A stretch of 6,824 nt of DNA, from the NCBI GenBank assembly GCA_005884335.1, contig VBCJ01000284.1:2706-9529 (forward strand). Direction: 5' to 3'. The notes under the pieces were generated by a model. That model saw only the letters and a program-made list of their open reading frames with translations. It had not been told where the DNA came from and made no database searches. Positions 1 to 6,116 of this stretch are shown piece after piece. How positions within the stretch are numbered: position 1 is the first letter of the stretch; the number at the start of each line of letters is the position of its first letter. The translations under genes were made by a program, and so were the position numbers. The stretch is from Betaproteobacteria bacterium (GTDB taxonomy: Bacteria > Pseudomonadota > Gammaproteobacteria > Burkholderiales > SG8-39).

Positions 1-1838
1 GCGCGCGTTCCCTGCGGCACGTTGTACACCTTCAGCCAGTAGACCCTGCCGCGCGAGGAAAAGCACAGCATCGTGTCGTGGGTGTTGGCGATGAACAGGC
101 GCTCGATGAAGTCGTCTTCCTTGGTCGTCGCCGCCTGCTTGCCGCGCCCGCCGCGGCGCTGCGCGCGGTAGTCGGTGAGCGGCTGCGACTTGATGTAGCC
201 GGCGTGAGAGAAGGTCACCACCACGTCCTCCGAGGCGATGAGGTCCTCCATCTCGAGGTCCTCGGCCTGCTCGACGATCTCGCTCTTCCGCTTGTCGCCG
301 TACTGCTGCTTGATCGCCTTCAGCTCCTCGGCGATGATCGCGGTGATCCGCGCCGGTTTGCCGAGCATGTCCAGGAAATCGCCGATTCTCTCGATCAGCT
401 CCTTGTACTCGGCGACGATCTTGTCCTGCTCCAGGCCCGTGAGGCGCTGCAGGCGCATCTCGAGGATCGCCTGCGCCTGCGCGTCGGAGAGCCGGTAGCC
501 GTTTTTATGCAGGCCGAATTCCCGTTCCAGGCCCTCGGGCCGCGAGGCGTCCGCCGCGGCGCGCTTGAGCATCTCTTCGACGACCGGCGAGCGCCAGGAC
601 TTGGCCATCAAGGCGACCTTCGCCTCGGCCGGAGTCTGGGATTTCTTGATCAGCTCGATGATCTCGTCGACGTTGGAAAGCGCGACCGCGAGCCCCTCCT
701 GGATATGCGCTTTTTTCCGCGCCTCGCGCAGGTCGTAGAGCGTGCGCCGCGTCACCACCTCGCGCCGGTGCGCGAGGAACGCCTGGAGCATCTCCTTGAG
801 ATTGAGGACGCGCGGCTGCCCGTCGAGCAGCGCCACCATGTTGACCCCGAAGGTGTCCTGCAGCTGGGTCTGCTTGAACAGGTTGTTCAGGATGACTTCC
901 GGTATTTCGCCGCGCTTCAGCTCGATCACCACGCGCATTCCGGACTTGTCCGACTCGTCCTGGACGTGGGCGATGCCTTCGATCTTCTTGTCGTTGACGA
1001 GCTCGGCGATCCTCTCCAGCAGGTTTTTCTTGTTGACCTGATAGGGCAGCTCGTCGACGATGATCGCCTGGCGGTTGCCTTTCTCCAGGTCCTCGAAGTG
1101 GGTGCGGGCCCGGATCAGGATGCGGCCGCGGCCGGTGCGGTAGCCCTCGCGCACGCCGGACACGCCGTAGATGATCCCCGCCGTGGGGAAGTCCGGCGCA
1201 GGCACCAATTTGATCAGGTCATCGACCGTGGTCTCGGGCTTTTTCAGCAGCGCCTGGCAGGCGTCCACCACCTCCCCCAAGTTGTGCGGCGGAATATTGG
1301 TCGCCATGCCCACGGCGATCCCGGAGGAGCCGTTGATGAGCAGATTCGGGACCTTGGTCGGCAGCGCCGCCGGTTCCTGCTCCTTGCCGTCGTAGTTGGG
1401 AACGAAATCGACGGTTTCCTTCTCGATATCGGCGAGTATTTCCGAGGCGATGCGGTCCAGGCGGCATTCGGTATACCGGTAGGCCGCGGCCGAGTCGCCG
1501 TCGATCGAGCCGAAGTTCCCCTGCCCGTCGATCAGCGGATAGCGCATGGAGAAGTCCTGGGCCATGCGAACCAGCGCCTCGTAGGTGGCCGAGTCGCCGT
1601 GCGGATGGTACTTCCCGAGGACCTCGCCCACCACGCGGGCGCACTTCACGTAGGGACGGTTCCAGACGTTGTTCGCCTCGTGCATCGCGAAGAGCACGCG
1701 CCGGTGCACGGGCTTCAGCCCGTCGCGCACGTCGGGCAGGGCGCGCCCCACGATCACGCTCATCGCGTAATCGAGGTAGGAGCGGCGCATCTCCTCTTCC
1801 AGGCTGACGGGGAGAGTTTCCTTGGCGAATTGTTCCAT
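1..1838 (-). CDS. gyrA: DNA gyrase subunit A, N-terminal 612 residues (cut by left edge)
   Basis: GyrA is the DNA-breaking subunit of the type IIA topoisomerase gyrase (A2B2), which adds negative supercoils using ATP. The minus-strand reading opens with MEQFAKETLPVSLEEEMRRS, the usual start of proteobacterial GyrA, at the ATG complementary to 1836-1838. The winged-helix/tower region follows: GKYHPHGDSATYE at 75-87, and the catalytic tyrosine in YRYTE at Tyr122, the same number as in E. coli. Ser83 is present; position 87 is Glu rather than the Asp of E. coli. The GyrA-box QRRGGRGK begins at Gln560, again matching E. coli numbering, so this is gyrase and not ParC. About 260 residues of the C-terminal DNA-wrapping domain lie outside the window. 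No clear Shine-Dalgarno precedes the ATG. The frame is open throughout, and long open frames on the opposite strand are shadows of it. Confidence 0.97.
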   Translation of the reverse strand, partial: MEQFAKETLPVSLEEEMRRSYLDYAMSVIVGRALPDVRDGLKPVHRRVLFAMHEANNVWNRPYVKCARVVGEVLGKYHPHGDSATYEALVRMAQDFSMRYPLIDGQGNFGSIDGDSAAAYRYTECRLDRIASEILADIEKETVDFVPNYDGKEQEPAALPTKVPNLLINGSSGIAVGMATNIPPHNLGEVVDACQALLKKPETTVDDLIKLVPAPDFPTAGIIYGVSGVREGYRTGRGRILIRARTHFEDLEKGNRQAIIVDELPYQVNKKNLLERIAELVNDKKIEGIAHVQDESDKSGMRVVIELKRGEIPEVILNNLFKQTQLQDTFGVNMVALLDGQPRVLNLKEMLQAFLAHRREVVTRRTLYDLREARKKAHIQEGLAVALSNVDEIIELIKKSQTPAEAKVALMAKSWRSPVVEEMLKRAAADASRPEGLEREFGLHKNGYRLSDAQAQAILEMRLQRLTGLEQDKIVAEYKELIERIGDFLDMLGKPARITAIIAEELKAIKQQYGDKRKSEIVEQAEDLEMEDLIASEDVVVTFSHAGYIKSQPLTDYRAQRRGGRGKQAATTKEDDFIERLFIANTHDTMLCFSSRGRVYWLKVYNVPQGTR

Positions 1839-1885
1839 GAGAGTTGCTGTTTTTTGAGCTTCGGGGCAGCCGGCGAAAGGATGAA

Positions 1886-1891
1886 ATTTTA
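1886..1891 (-). promoter_or_regulatory. Candidate -10 box for gyrA
   Basis: Read on the minus strand, TAAAAT lies about 48 bases upstream of the gyrA ATG in a locally AT-rich patch and matches five of six bases of the sigma-70 -10 consensus. The best -35 at 17-bp spacing (TGGTTC) is poor. This is a weak prediction from sequence alone. Confidence 0.25.
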
Positions 1892-1959
1892 TCAGCTTAA
1901 GACATTTCGAACCACCGGATTCGCGATCGCGTTCGGGCGATTTTCCCTCTGGAAATTCG

Positions 1960-1986
1960 TTGCCGCTCGGCGATGTGGTGTATCAT
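1960..1986 (+). promoter_or_regulatory. Candidate promoter for the first OmpA-family gene
   Basis: TATCAT at 1981-1986 matches the -10 consensus at five of six positions. TTGCCG at 1960-1965 begins like a -35 box, but the 15-bp spacing is short. It would give an untranslated leader of about 60 bases before the TTG start at 2053. It lies in the 214-bp divergent region shared with gyrA, which holds no gene. The same region carries the perfect 10-bp palindrome CGCGATCGCG at 1922-1931, of unknown meaning. Confidence 0.35.
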
Positions 1987-2041
1987 CTCCGGCGTCGAAG
2001 AAGTTGCGCGCACGACGAAAGCGCACGGCATGCCCACGACC

Positions 2042-2048
2042 AGGAGGA
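2042..2048 (+). promoter_or_regulatory. Strong ribosome binding site that fixes a TTG start
   Basis: AGGAGGA lies four bases before TTG at 2053. It is the best Shine-Dalgarno in the region and directs initiation to the TTG rather than to the in-frame ATG at 1960. The ATG would add 31 arginine- and histidine-rich residues in front of a clean lipoprotein signal peptide. Confidence 0.85.
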
Positions 2049-2052
2049 CCCC

Positions 2053-2610
2053 TTGAACAAGCTGAAACTTGCAATTGGAAGCGCCGTCCTGAGCCTGCTC
2101 GCATCCTGCGCCACCGCCCCCGAACCGGCGCCGCAGCCTCAGCCGCCGTCGTTGCCGGTACCTCCACCCGCACAGCGCCAGGTCACGCCGGCACCGGCTC
2201 CCGCGCCGGTTGCCGCGCCCAAGCGATGCGACGCCACGGCAACTTTCCAGAAGGACGAGACATTCCCATTCGATCGATACGCGCTCACCGAGGCGGCGAA
2301 AGCGCGTCTGGATCGCGACGTGATCGGAAAGCTCGCCGACTGCGCCAGCGTGGAGGCCGTCGTGGTCGAGGGGCATGCCGATCGCATCGGCAGCCAGCAG
2401 TACAACCAGAAGCTCTCGGAGAGGCGCGCCGACAGCGTCAAGACCTACCTGGTCGGCAAAGGCGCCGATCGCAGCGGGATCGAAACGATCGGCATGGGCA
2501 AGACCGTTCCGGCGAAATTCTGCCCCGACAGCAAGAAGCGCTCGGAGCTGATCGCCTGCCTCGCGCCCAATCGGCGCGCTATAGTCTCGATCAAGGGTCC
2601 GGGAAGATAA
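2053..2610 (+). CDS. OmpA-family peptidoglycan-associated lipoprotein (first copy)
   Basis: This encodes 185 residues from a TTG start. MNKLKLAIGSAVLSLLASC is a lipoprotein signal peptide with lipobox LASC and lipidated Cys19, so the mature protein should be anchored in the outer membrane by its acyl chains. Residues 22-56 form a Pro/Ala-rich linker. The rest is an OmpA C-terminal domain that binds peptidoglycan: GHADRIG has Asp110, and LSERRADSV has Arg125, with the 15-residue spacing of the diaminopimelate-contacting Asp/Arg pair known from A. baumannii OmpA. Cys157 and Cys169 form the Cys-12-Cys pair common in betaproteobacterial members; Cys59 and Cys97 are extra and could pair. There is no beta-barrel, so it resembles Pal or short OmpA lipoproteins and not porin-type OmpA. 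It has its own terminator. A paralog lies at 4070-4612. Confidence 0.9.
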   Translation: MNKLKLAIGSAVLSLLASCATAPEPAPQPQPPSLPVPPPAQRQVTPAPAPAPVAAPKRCDATATFQKDETFPFDRYALTEAAKARLDRDVIGKLADCASVEAVVVEGHADRIGSQQYNQKLSERRADSVKTYLVGKGADRSGIETIGMGKTVPAKFCPDSKKRSELIACLAPNRRAIVSIKGPGR

Positions 2611-2635
2611 TTCGTGGGATGAACCGCAGGGCCCC

Positions 2636-2657
2636 GCCCCGCGCGGGGCTTTTTTTT
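2636..2657 (+). terminator. Intrinsic terminator after the first OmpA gene
   Basis: GCCCC (2636-2640) pairs with GGGGC (2645-2649) around a GCGC loop, followed by eight T. An upstream GCCCC at 2631-2635 offers an alternative left arm. The T run ends five bases before the mtaD ATG. Confidence 0.85.
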
Positions 2658-2662
2658 AGAAA

Positions 2663-3988
2663 ATGCAACCGGTCGACCTCCTCGTCAGCGCCCGCTGGGT
2701 GATCCCGGTCGAGCCCGCGGGGGCCGTCCTCGACGATCACAGCGTTGCGGTCGCCAGAGGGCGCATCGTCGCGGTGCTGCCCTCGGGCGAGGCCCGGCAG
2801 CGCTTCGAAGCCCGCGAGCATCTGCGCCTGGACAAGCATGCGCTGATCCCGGGCCTCGTGAATCTGCACACCCACGCGGCGATGACACTCATGCGCGGGC
2901 TCGCCGACGACCTTCCCTTGATGAGCTGGTTGCGGGATCACGTCTGGCCCGCCGAAACCAAGCACGTGTCGCCCGAATTCGTATACGACGGTACGCTGCT
3001 CGCTTGCGCCGAAATGCTGCGCGGCGGCGTGACCTGCTTCAACGAGATGTATTTCTTTCCGGAGGCGGCGGCGCGAGCGGCGCTCGAGGCCGGAATGCGC
3101 GCCGCTCTGGGCATCATCGCGTTCGAGTTCCCCACGTCCTACGCGGCCGACGCCGACGATTACATCGCCAAGGGCCTTGCGGCGCGCGACGCTCTCAGGG
3201 AAGAGCCGCTCCTGTCTTTCTGCATGGCCCCGCACGCGCCGTATACGGTGAGCGACAGGACCTTTGCGAAGATCGTCACCATCGCCGAAGAGCTCGACCT
3301 CCCCATCCACACCCACCTGCACGAGACTCAGCAAGAGATCGAGGAGAGCCTCACCCGGTACAAGGCGCGGCCGCTGGAGCGCCTGCGCGCCTTGGGCCTC
3401 GTGGGACCGCGCTTGATTGCGGCGCACGCGGTGCATGTCACGGGCGAGGAGATCGCGATGCTCGCGCACCAGGGCGCCTCCATCGCGCACTGCCCCTCGT
3501 CGAACTTGAAGCTCGCGAGCGGGTTCGCGCCCGTGGCGGCCATGCTGGCGCGCGGCATCAACGTCGGCATCGGCACCGACGGCGCGGCGAGCAACAACCG
3601 ACTGGACCTGTTCCAGGAAATGCGCACCGCCGCGCTTCTGGCAAAGGCGGTGAGCGGCGACGCCCAGGCGATGCCGGCGCACCAGGCCCTCGCCGCCGCG
3701 ACGCTGCACGGCGCCCGCGCGCTCGGCCTGGAAGCTTCGATCGGGTCCATTGCGCCGGGCAAGCTCGCCGACCTGTGCGCGGTCGCTTTCGACGAGCCGG
3801 AGCTTGCCCCCCGTTACGACCCGGTTTCGCATCTGGTGTATGCGGCGGGGCGCGAGCACGTATCGCATGTGTGGGTCGCGGGGGAACCGAGGGTCCGCGA
3901 AAGATTGCTCGTCGGATTCGAAAATCGCGGCTTGAATAATCGTGTCCTTCTGTGGCAGAATAAGTTGGCAGCAGAAACAAAAGCTTAA
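2663..3988 (+). CDS. mtaD: 5'-methylthioadenosine/S-adenosylhomocysteine deaminase (TRZ/ATZ amidohydrolase)
   Basis: This is a 441-residue cytosolic metal-dependent amidohydrolase that deaminates 5'-methylthioadenosine and S-adenosylhomocysteine to the inosyl compounds. An N-terminal beta-sandwich (1-60) is followed by the TIM barrel. The zinc ligands are visible: His69 and His71 in NLHTHAAM, His218 in HTHLHET, and Asp306 in GIGTDGAASNN. Glu98, His191 (MAPHAPYTVS), Glu221 and His255 match substrate and catalytic positions of the family. GSIAPGKLADL near 361-371 closes the composite domain. The start MQPVDLL agrees with what I recall of betaproteobacterial homologs. It has no Shine-Dalgarno and follows the upstream terminator by five bases. 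Its neighbour ubiG makes S-adenosylhomocysteine, which supports this substrate over triazine-type ones. Exact substrate preference cannot be read from sequence; a broader 'TRZ/ATZ family hydrolase' name is the cautious alternative. Confidence 0.92.
   Translation: MQPVDLLVSARWVIPVEPAGAVLDDHSVAVARGRIVAVLPSGEARQRFEAREHLRLDKHALIPGLVNLHTHAAMTLMRGLADDLPLMSWLRDHVWPAETKHVSPEFVYDGTLLACAEMLRGGVTCFNEMYFFPEAAARAALEAGMRAALGIIAFEFPTSYAADADDYIAKGLAARDALREEPLLSFCMAPHAPYTVSDRTFAKIVTIAEELDLPIHTHLHETQQEIEESLTRYKARPLERLRALGLVGPRLIAAHAVHVTGEEIAMLAHQGASIAHCPSSNLKLASGFAPVAAMLARGINVGIGTDGAASNNRLDLFQEMRTAALLAKAVSGDAQAMPAHQALAAATLHGARALGLEASIGSIAPGKLADLCAVAFDEPELAPRYDPVSHLVYAAGREHVSHVWVAGEPRVRERLLVGFENRGLNNRVLLWQNKLAAETKA
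3932..3961 (+). promoter_or_regulatory. Candidate promoter for the second OmpA gene inside the mtaD 3' end
   Basis: TTGAAT (3932-3937) and CAGAAT (3956-3961) are separated by 18 bases and each match four of six consensus positions. They sit in an AT-rich patch that contrasts with the GC-rich body of mtaD. A transcript from here would have a leader of about 100 bases that includes the hairpin at 4029-4048. This is a prediction only. Confidence 0.35.
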
Positions 3989-4028
3989 GGCAGGCGTTTT
4001 GCGGAATTCCCAGGGGCGTACCCAAGCT

Positions 4029-4048
4029 GCTCGAGCTGCGGCTCGAGC
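4029..4048 (+). promoter_or_regulatory. Perfect 8-bp hairpin in the leader of the second OmpA gene
   Basis: GCTCGAGC occurs twice, at 4029-4036 and 4041-4048, separated by TGCG. Because the octamer is itself a palindrome, the RNA folds into a perfect 8-bp stem with a UGCG tetraloop. No T run follows, so it is not an intrinsic terminator. It ends 12 bases before the GAGGA ribosome binding site (4061-4065). Plausible roles are mRNA stabilisation or translational control. Confidence 0.6.
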
Positions 4049-4069
4049 CTCAACCTACGAGAGGAAAGC

Positions 4070-4612
4070 ATGAACAAAAGACTGAGCACCGCGCTATCGG
4101 CGATTGTCCTGCTCGCGTTCGCAGGCTGTGCAGCCACGCCGGAACCCGCGCCCGAGCCGCCCCCGGCTCCAGCGCCCGCGCCCCAAGCGTTGCCGAAGCC
4201 GCCTCCGCCTGCGCCTGCGGCGCCCGCGCCCAAGCCGGAGAAAGTCACCACCGCGTCCACGGTCAGTTTCGATGTCGACCGGTACGTGATCCGGCCGGAT
4301 GCGAGGTCGAAACTCGACGACCTGGTCGGAAAGCTGCGCAACGTCAACCTCGAGGTCGTCATCGCGGTCGGGCACGCCGATCGCATCGGCAGCGATGCCT
4401 ACAACATGAAGCTGTCGGTGCGCCGCGCCGACTCGGTGAAGGCCTATCTCGTCAGCAAGGGCATCGCGGCGAGCCGGGTCTACACCGAAGGCAAGGGCAA
4501 GCGCCAGCCGGTCAAGGACTGCAAAGGCTCGGGCAAGACCAAAGAGCTGATCGCGTGCCTTGAGCCGAACCGCCGCGCCGAGACCGAAGCCGTCGGTTCC
4601 GCCGTCAAGTAA
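4070..4612 (+). CDS. OmpA-family peptidoglycan-associated lipoprotein (second copy)
   Basis: This encodes 180 residues. The signal peptide MNKRLSTALSAIVLLAFAGC ends in a lipobox-like FAGC with Cys20; Phe at -3 is less usual but tolerated. Residues 22-57 are a Pro/Ala linker rich in PAP repeats, a likely spacer between the outer membrane and the cell wall. The OmpA_C domain follows, with SFDVDRYVI near 66-74, GHADRIG (Asp104) and LSVRRADSV (Arg119), the peptidoglycan-binding pair. Cys151 and Cys163 match the Cys-12-Cys pair of the first copy. The ribosome binding site is GAGGA, four bases upstream of the ATG. This copy looks closer to the usual betaproteobacterial OmpA lipoprotein found next to ubiG. 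It shares an identical 18-bp stretch with the paralog (2377-2394 and 4376-4393). A strong terminator follows, suggesting a well-expressed single-gene unit. Confidence 0.92.
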   Translation: MNKRLSTALSAIVLLAFAGCAATPEPAPEPPPAPAPAPQALPKPPPPAPAAPAPKPEKVTTASTVSFDVDRYVIRPDARSKLDDLVGKLRNVNLEVVIAVGHADRIGSDAYNMKLSVRRADSVKAYLVSKGIAASRVYTEGKGKRQPVKDCKGSGKTKELIACLEPNRRAETEAVGSAVK

Positions 4613-4630
4613 GCAAGAGCGCTCCCCTTC

Positions 4631-4657
4631 AAAGCCCTGCCCAGGCAGGGCTTTTTT
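4631..4657 (+). terminator. Strong intrinsic terminator after the second OmpA gene
   Basis: AAAGCCCTGCC (4631-4641) and GGCAGGGCTTT (4644-4654) form a perfect 11-bp stem, and the T run covers 4652-4657. It lies 18 bases after the stop codon and separates the OmpA gene from the ubiG operon. Confidence 0.93.
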
Positions 4658-4679
4658 ATTGCGGCGCAGTCCTTACAAT

Positions 4680-4747
4680 GTCATTCTGAGGGCGCAGCCC
4701 GAAGAATCTGCTTGAAAAAGCAGATCCTTCGCTGCGCTCAGGATGAC
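4680..4747. repeat. 68-bp imperfect palindrome of dispersed-repeat type in the ubiG leader
   Basis: The left arm (4680-4713, starting GTCATTCTGAG) pairs with the right arm (4718-4747, ending CTCAGGATGAC) around a GAAA tetraloop. The helix is interrupted by two mismatches (one at each end, both G-T type) and a small bulge. Reverse translation of such elements gives the peptide HPERSEGS, which recurs in spurious ORFs of many bacterial genomes, so I take this as a copy of a widespread interspersed palindromic repeat, probably non-autonomous. It follows a TACAAT -10-like box (4674-4679) and ends 17 bases before the ubiG ATG, so it becomes part of the ubiG 5' leader if transcription starts upstream. 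Confidence 0.8.
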
Positions 4748-4751
4748 AACT

Positions 4752-4762
4752 CGGACAGTCCG
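4752..4762 (+). promoter_or_regulatory. Small hairpin directly before the ubiG start
   Basis: CGGACAGTCCG folds as a 4-bp stem with a 3-base loop, two bases before the ATG at 4765. No Shine-Dalgarno lies at normal distance; the nearest is AGGA at 4740-4743, inside the repeat. Looping out the hairpin would bring the AGGA to about ten bases from the ATG. This is inference. Confidence 0.35.
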
Positions 4763-4764
4763 AT

Positions 4765-5457
4765 ATGAACGCCGACCCCCGGGAACTGGAAAAATTCAGC
4801 GCGCTCGCGCACCGCTGGTGGGATCCGGAGAGCGAGTTCAAGCCGCTCCACCAGATCAATCCGCTGCGCCTGGACTGGATAGCCCGCATCGCTAAACTCG
4901 CGGGGAAATCGGCGCTCGACGTCGGCTGCGGCGGCGGCATACTCGCCGAGGCGATGGCGCGGCGCGGGGCGCGTGTGAAAGGCATCGACCTCTCGGAAAA
5001 GGCGCTGAAGGTCGCGCAGCTGCACCTGCACGAGAGCAAGCTCGCCGTGGACTACGAGGCGGTCTCGGCGGAGGATCTCGCCGCGCGCTCACCCGGGGCC
5101 TACGACGTCGTCACCTGCATGGAGCTGCTCGAGCACGTGCCCGATCCGGCGAGCACCGTGCGCGCCTGCTCTCAACTCGCGCGAAGGGACGGCCGGGTGT
5201 TTTTCTCGACGATCAACCGCAACCTCAAGTCCTACGTCCTTGCGGTGATCGGCGCCGAATACGTGCTCAAGCTCCTCCCGAAGGGAACTCACGACTACGC
5301 GAAGTTCGTCAAGCCCTCGGAGCTCGCGCGCCACTGCCGCGACGCGGGCTTGAGCGTGCGCGAGATCACGGGCATGACCTACCACCCGCTCACCCGGGTC
5401 TACTCGCTCGGGTCCGACACGGATGTCAACTATCTCCTTTACTGCGTGCGCGAGTGA
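4765..5457 (+). CDS. ubiG: Ubiquinone biosynthesis O-methyltransferase UbiG
   Basis: UbiG carries out both O-methylations of ubiquinone synthesis (2-polyprenyl-6-hydroxyphenol and 3-demethylubiquinol), using SAM and releasing S-adenosylhomocysteine. The 230 residues match the usual family length. ADPRELEKFSALAHRWWDP (3-21) is the family N-terminus. The class I methyltransferase fold shows motif I LDVGCGGG at 51-58, the acidic motif II GIDLS at 73-77 and VTCMELLEHVPDP at 116-128. The segment around 151-183 (NRNLKSYVLAVIGAEYVLKL, then KFVKP) corresponds to the UbiG insertion thought to contact membrane lipid. The start is set by the conserved N-terminus and not by a ribosome binding site, which is poor. 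Its stop overlaps the next gene's start by four bases, indicating translational coupling. Confidence 0.96.
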   Translation: MNADPRELEKFSALAHRWWDPESEFKPLHQINPLRLDWIARIAKLAGKSALDVGCGGGILAEAMARRGARVKGIDLSEKALKVAQLHLHESKLAVDYEAVSAEDLAARSPGAYDVVTCMELLEHVPDPASTVRACSQLARRDGRVFFSTINRNLKSYVLAVIGAEYVLKLLPKGTHDYAKFVKPSELARHCRDAGLSVREITGMTYHPLTRVYSLGSDTDVNYLLYCVRE

Positions 5458-6116
5458 AACTCGCCGGGGTCCGCGCGGTTTTGTTCGACCTGGACGGTAC
5501 CCTGGCCGACACCGCTCCCGATCTCGCCCGCGCGCTGAACCGGGTGCGCGCCGAGCAGGGCCTCCCGCCCCTGCCGCCCGAAGTCGCGCGCCCGCACACC
5601 TCGAGCGGTGCACGCGGCCTGCTCAAGGCCGGCTTCGATATCGCGCCCGAAAACGAGGGCTACCGGGCGCTGCGCGAGCGCTTTCTCGATTTCTATCAAA
5701 AGGAGTTGTGCGTCGAGACGCGTCTCTTCGCCGGCATTTCCGAGTTGCTCGCAAAAATCAGGGTGCGCAAGCTCCCCTGGGGCGTCGTCACCAACAAGGG
5801 CAAGCGCTTCACCGAGCCGCTGCTGCACCTGCTCTCCGTGGATCATCTTGCAGCCTGCGTCGTGAGCGGCGACTCGACTCCCCACATCAAGCCGCACCCG
5901 GCTCCGCTCCTGCTCGCCGCATCGCTGCTCGCGCAGCCGCCGGCCGATTGCGTGTACGTCGGCGACGACCTGCGCGACGCGCAGGCCGCCCGCGCCGCGG
6001 GGATGCACTTCGTTGCCGCCGGCTGGGGCTATCACGGCGAGGGCGGCGATCCGAACGCCTGGGACGCGGATGCGGTGATCGCCCACCCCCGCGAGTTCCT
6101 GGACTTGCTCTCATGA
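5454..6116 (+). CDS. gph: HAD-IA phosphatase of Gph/MupP type
   Basis: This 220-residue haloacid dehalogenase-superfamily phosphatase has a GTG start that overlaps the ubiG stop (GTGA). All four HAD motifs are present: FDLDGTLADT with nucleophile Asp12 and acid/base Asp14; VVTNK with Thr113; Lys146 in IKPHP; and VGDDLRDAQAARAAGM with Asp171/Asp172 for Mg2+. The helical cap lies between about 20 and 90. By default such proteins are named phosphoglycolate phosphatase. However, the gene directly after ubiG in Pseudomonas, with gyrA and mtaD nearby, is mupP, which dephosphorylates N-acetylmuramic acid 6-phosphate in peptidoglycan recycling. The same neighbourhood here makes MupP at least as likely. 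The HAD fold and phosphatase activity are secure; the substrate is not. It is the middle gene of a three-gene operon. Confidence 0.92.
   Translation: MKLAGVRAVLFDLDGTLADTAPDLARALNRVRAEQGLPPLPPEVARPHTSSGARGLLKAGFDIAPENEGYRALRERFLDFYQKELCVETRLFAGISELLAKIRVRKLPWGVVTNKGKRFTEPLLHLLSVDHLAACVVSGDSTPHIKPHPAPLLLAASLLAQPPADCVYVGDDLRDAQAARAAGMHFVAAGWGYHGEGGDPNAWDADAVIAHPREFLDLLS

Noticed and set aside
1960..2052. ATG at 1960 as start of the first OmpA gene
   Set aside because: It would bury the lipoprotein signal peptide behind 31 charged residues and would overlap the likely promoter; the TTG at 2053 has an excellent Shine-Dalgarno.
78..2702. An 874-codon plus-strand open frame across gyrA and the first OmpA gene
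   Set aside because: It is antisense to gyrA, where the minus strand gives a full-identity GyrA N-terminus with catalytic Tyr122 and the GyrA-box. Its own translation is low-complexity and matches no family; long antisense frames are expected in GC-rich coding DNA.
2591..3868. A 425-codon minus-strand open frame opposite mtaD
   Set aside because: The plus strand carries a complete amidohydrolase with all metal ligands; the antisense product is Arg/Gly/Ala-rich and has no recognisable domain.
4656..5039. Minus-strand open frame containing the peptide HPERSEGS
   Set aside because: This peptide is a known artefact of translating a dispersed palindromic repeat (4680-4747); the rest is antisense to ubiG.
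5439..6086. A 215-codon minus-strand open frame opposite the HAD phosphatase
   Set aside because: It is a shadow of a complete HAD gene with all four motifs, and it has no ribosome binding site or family resemblance.
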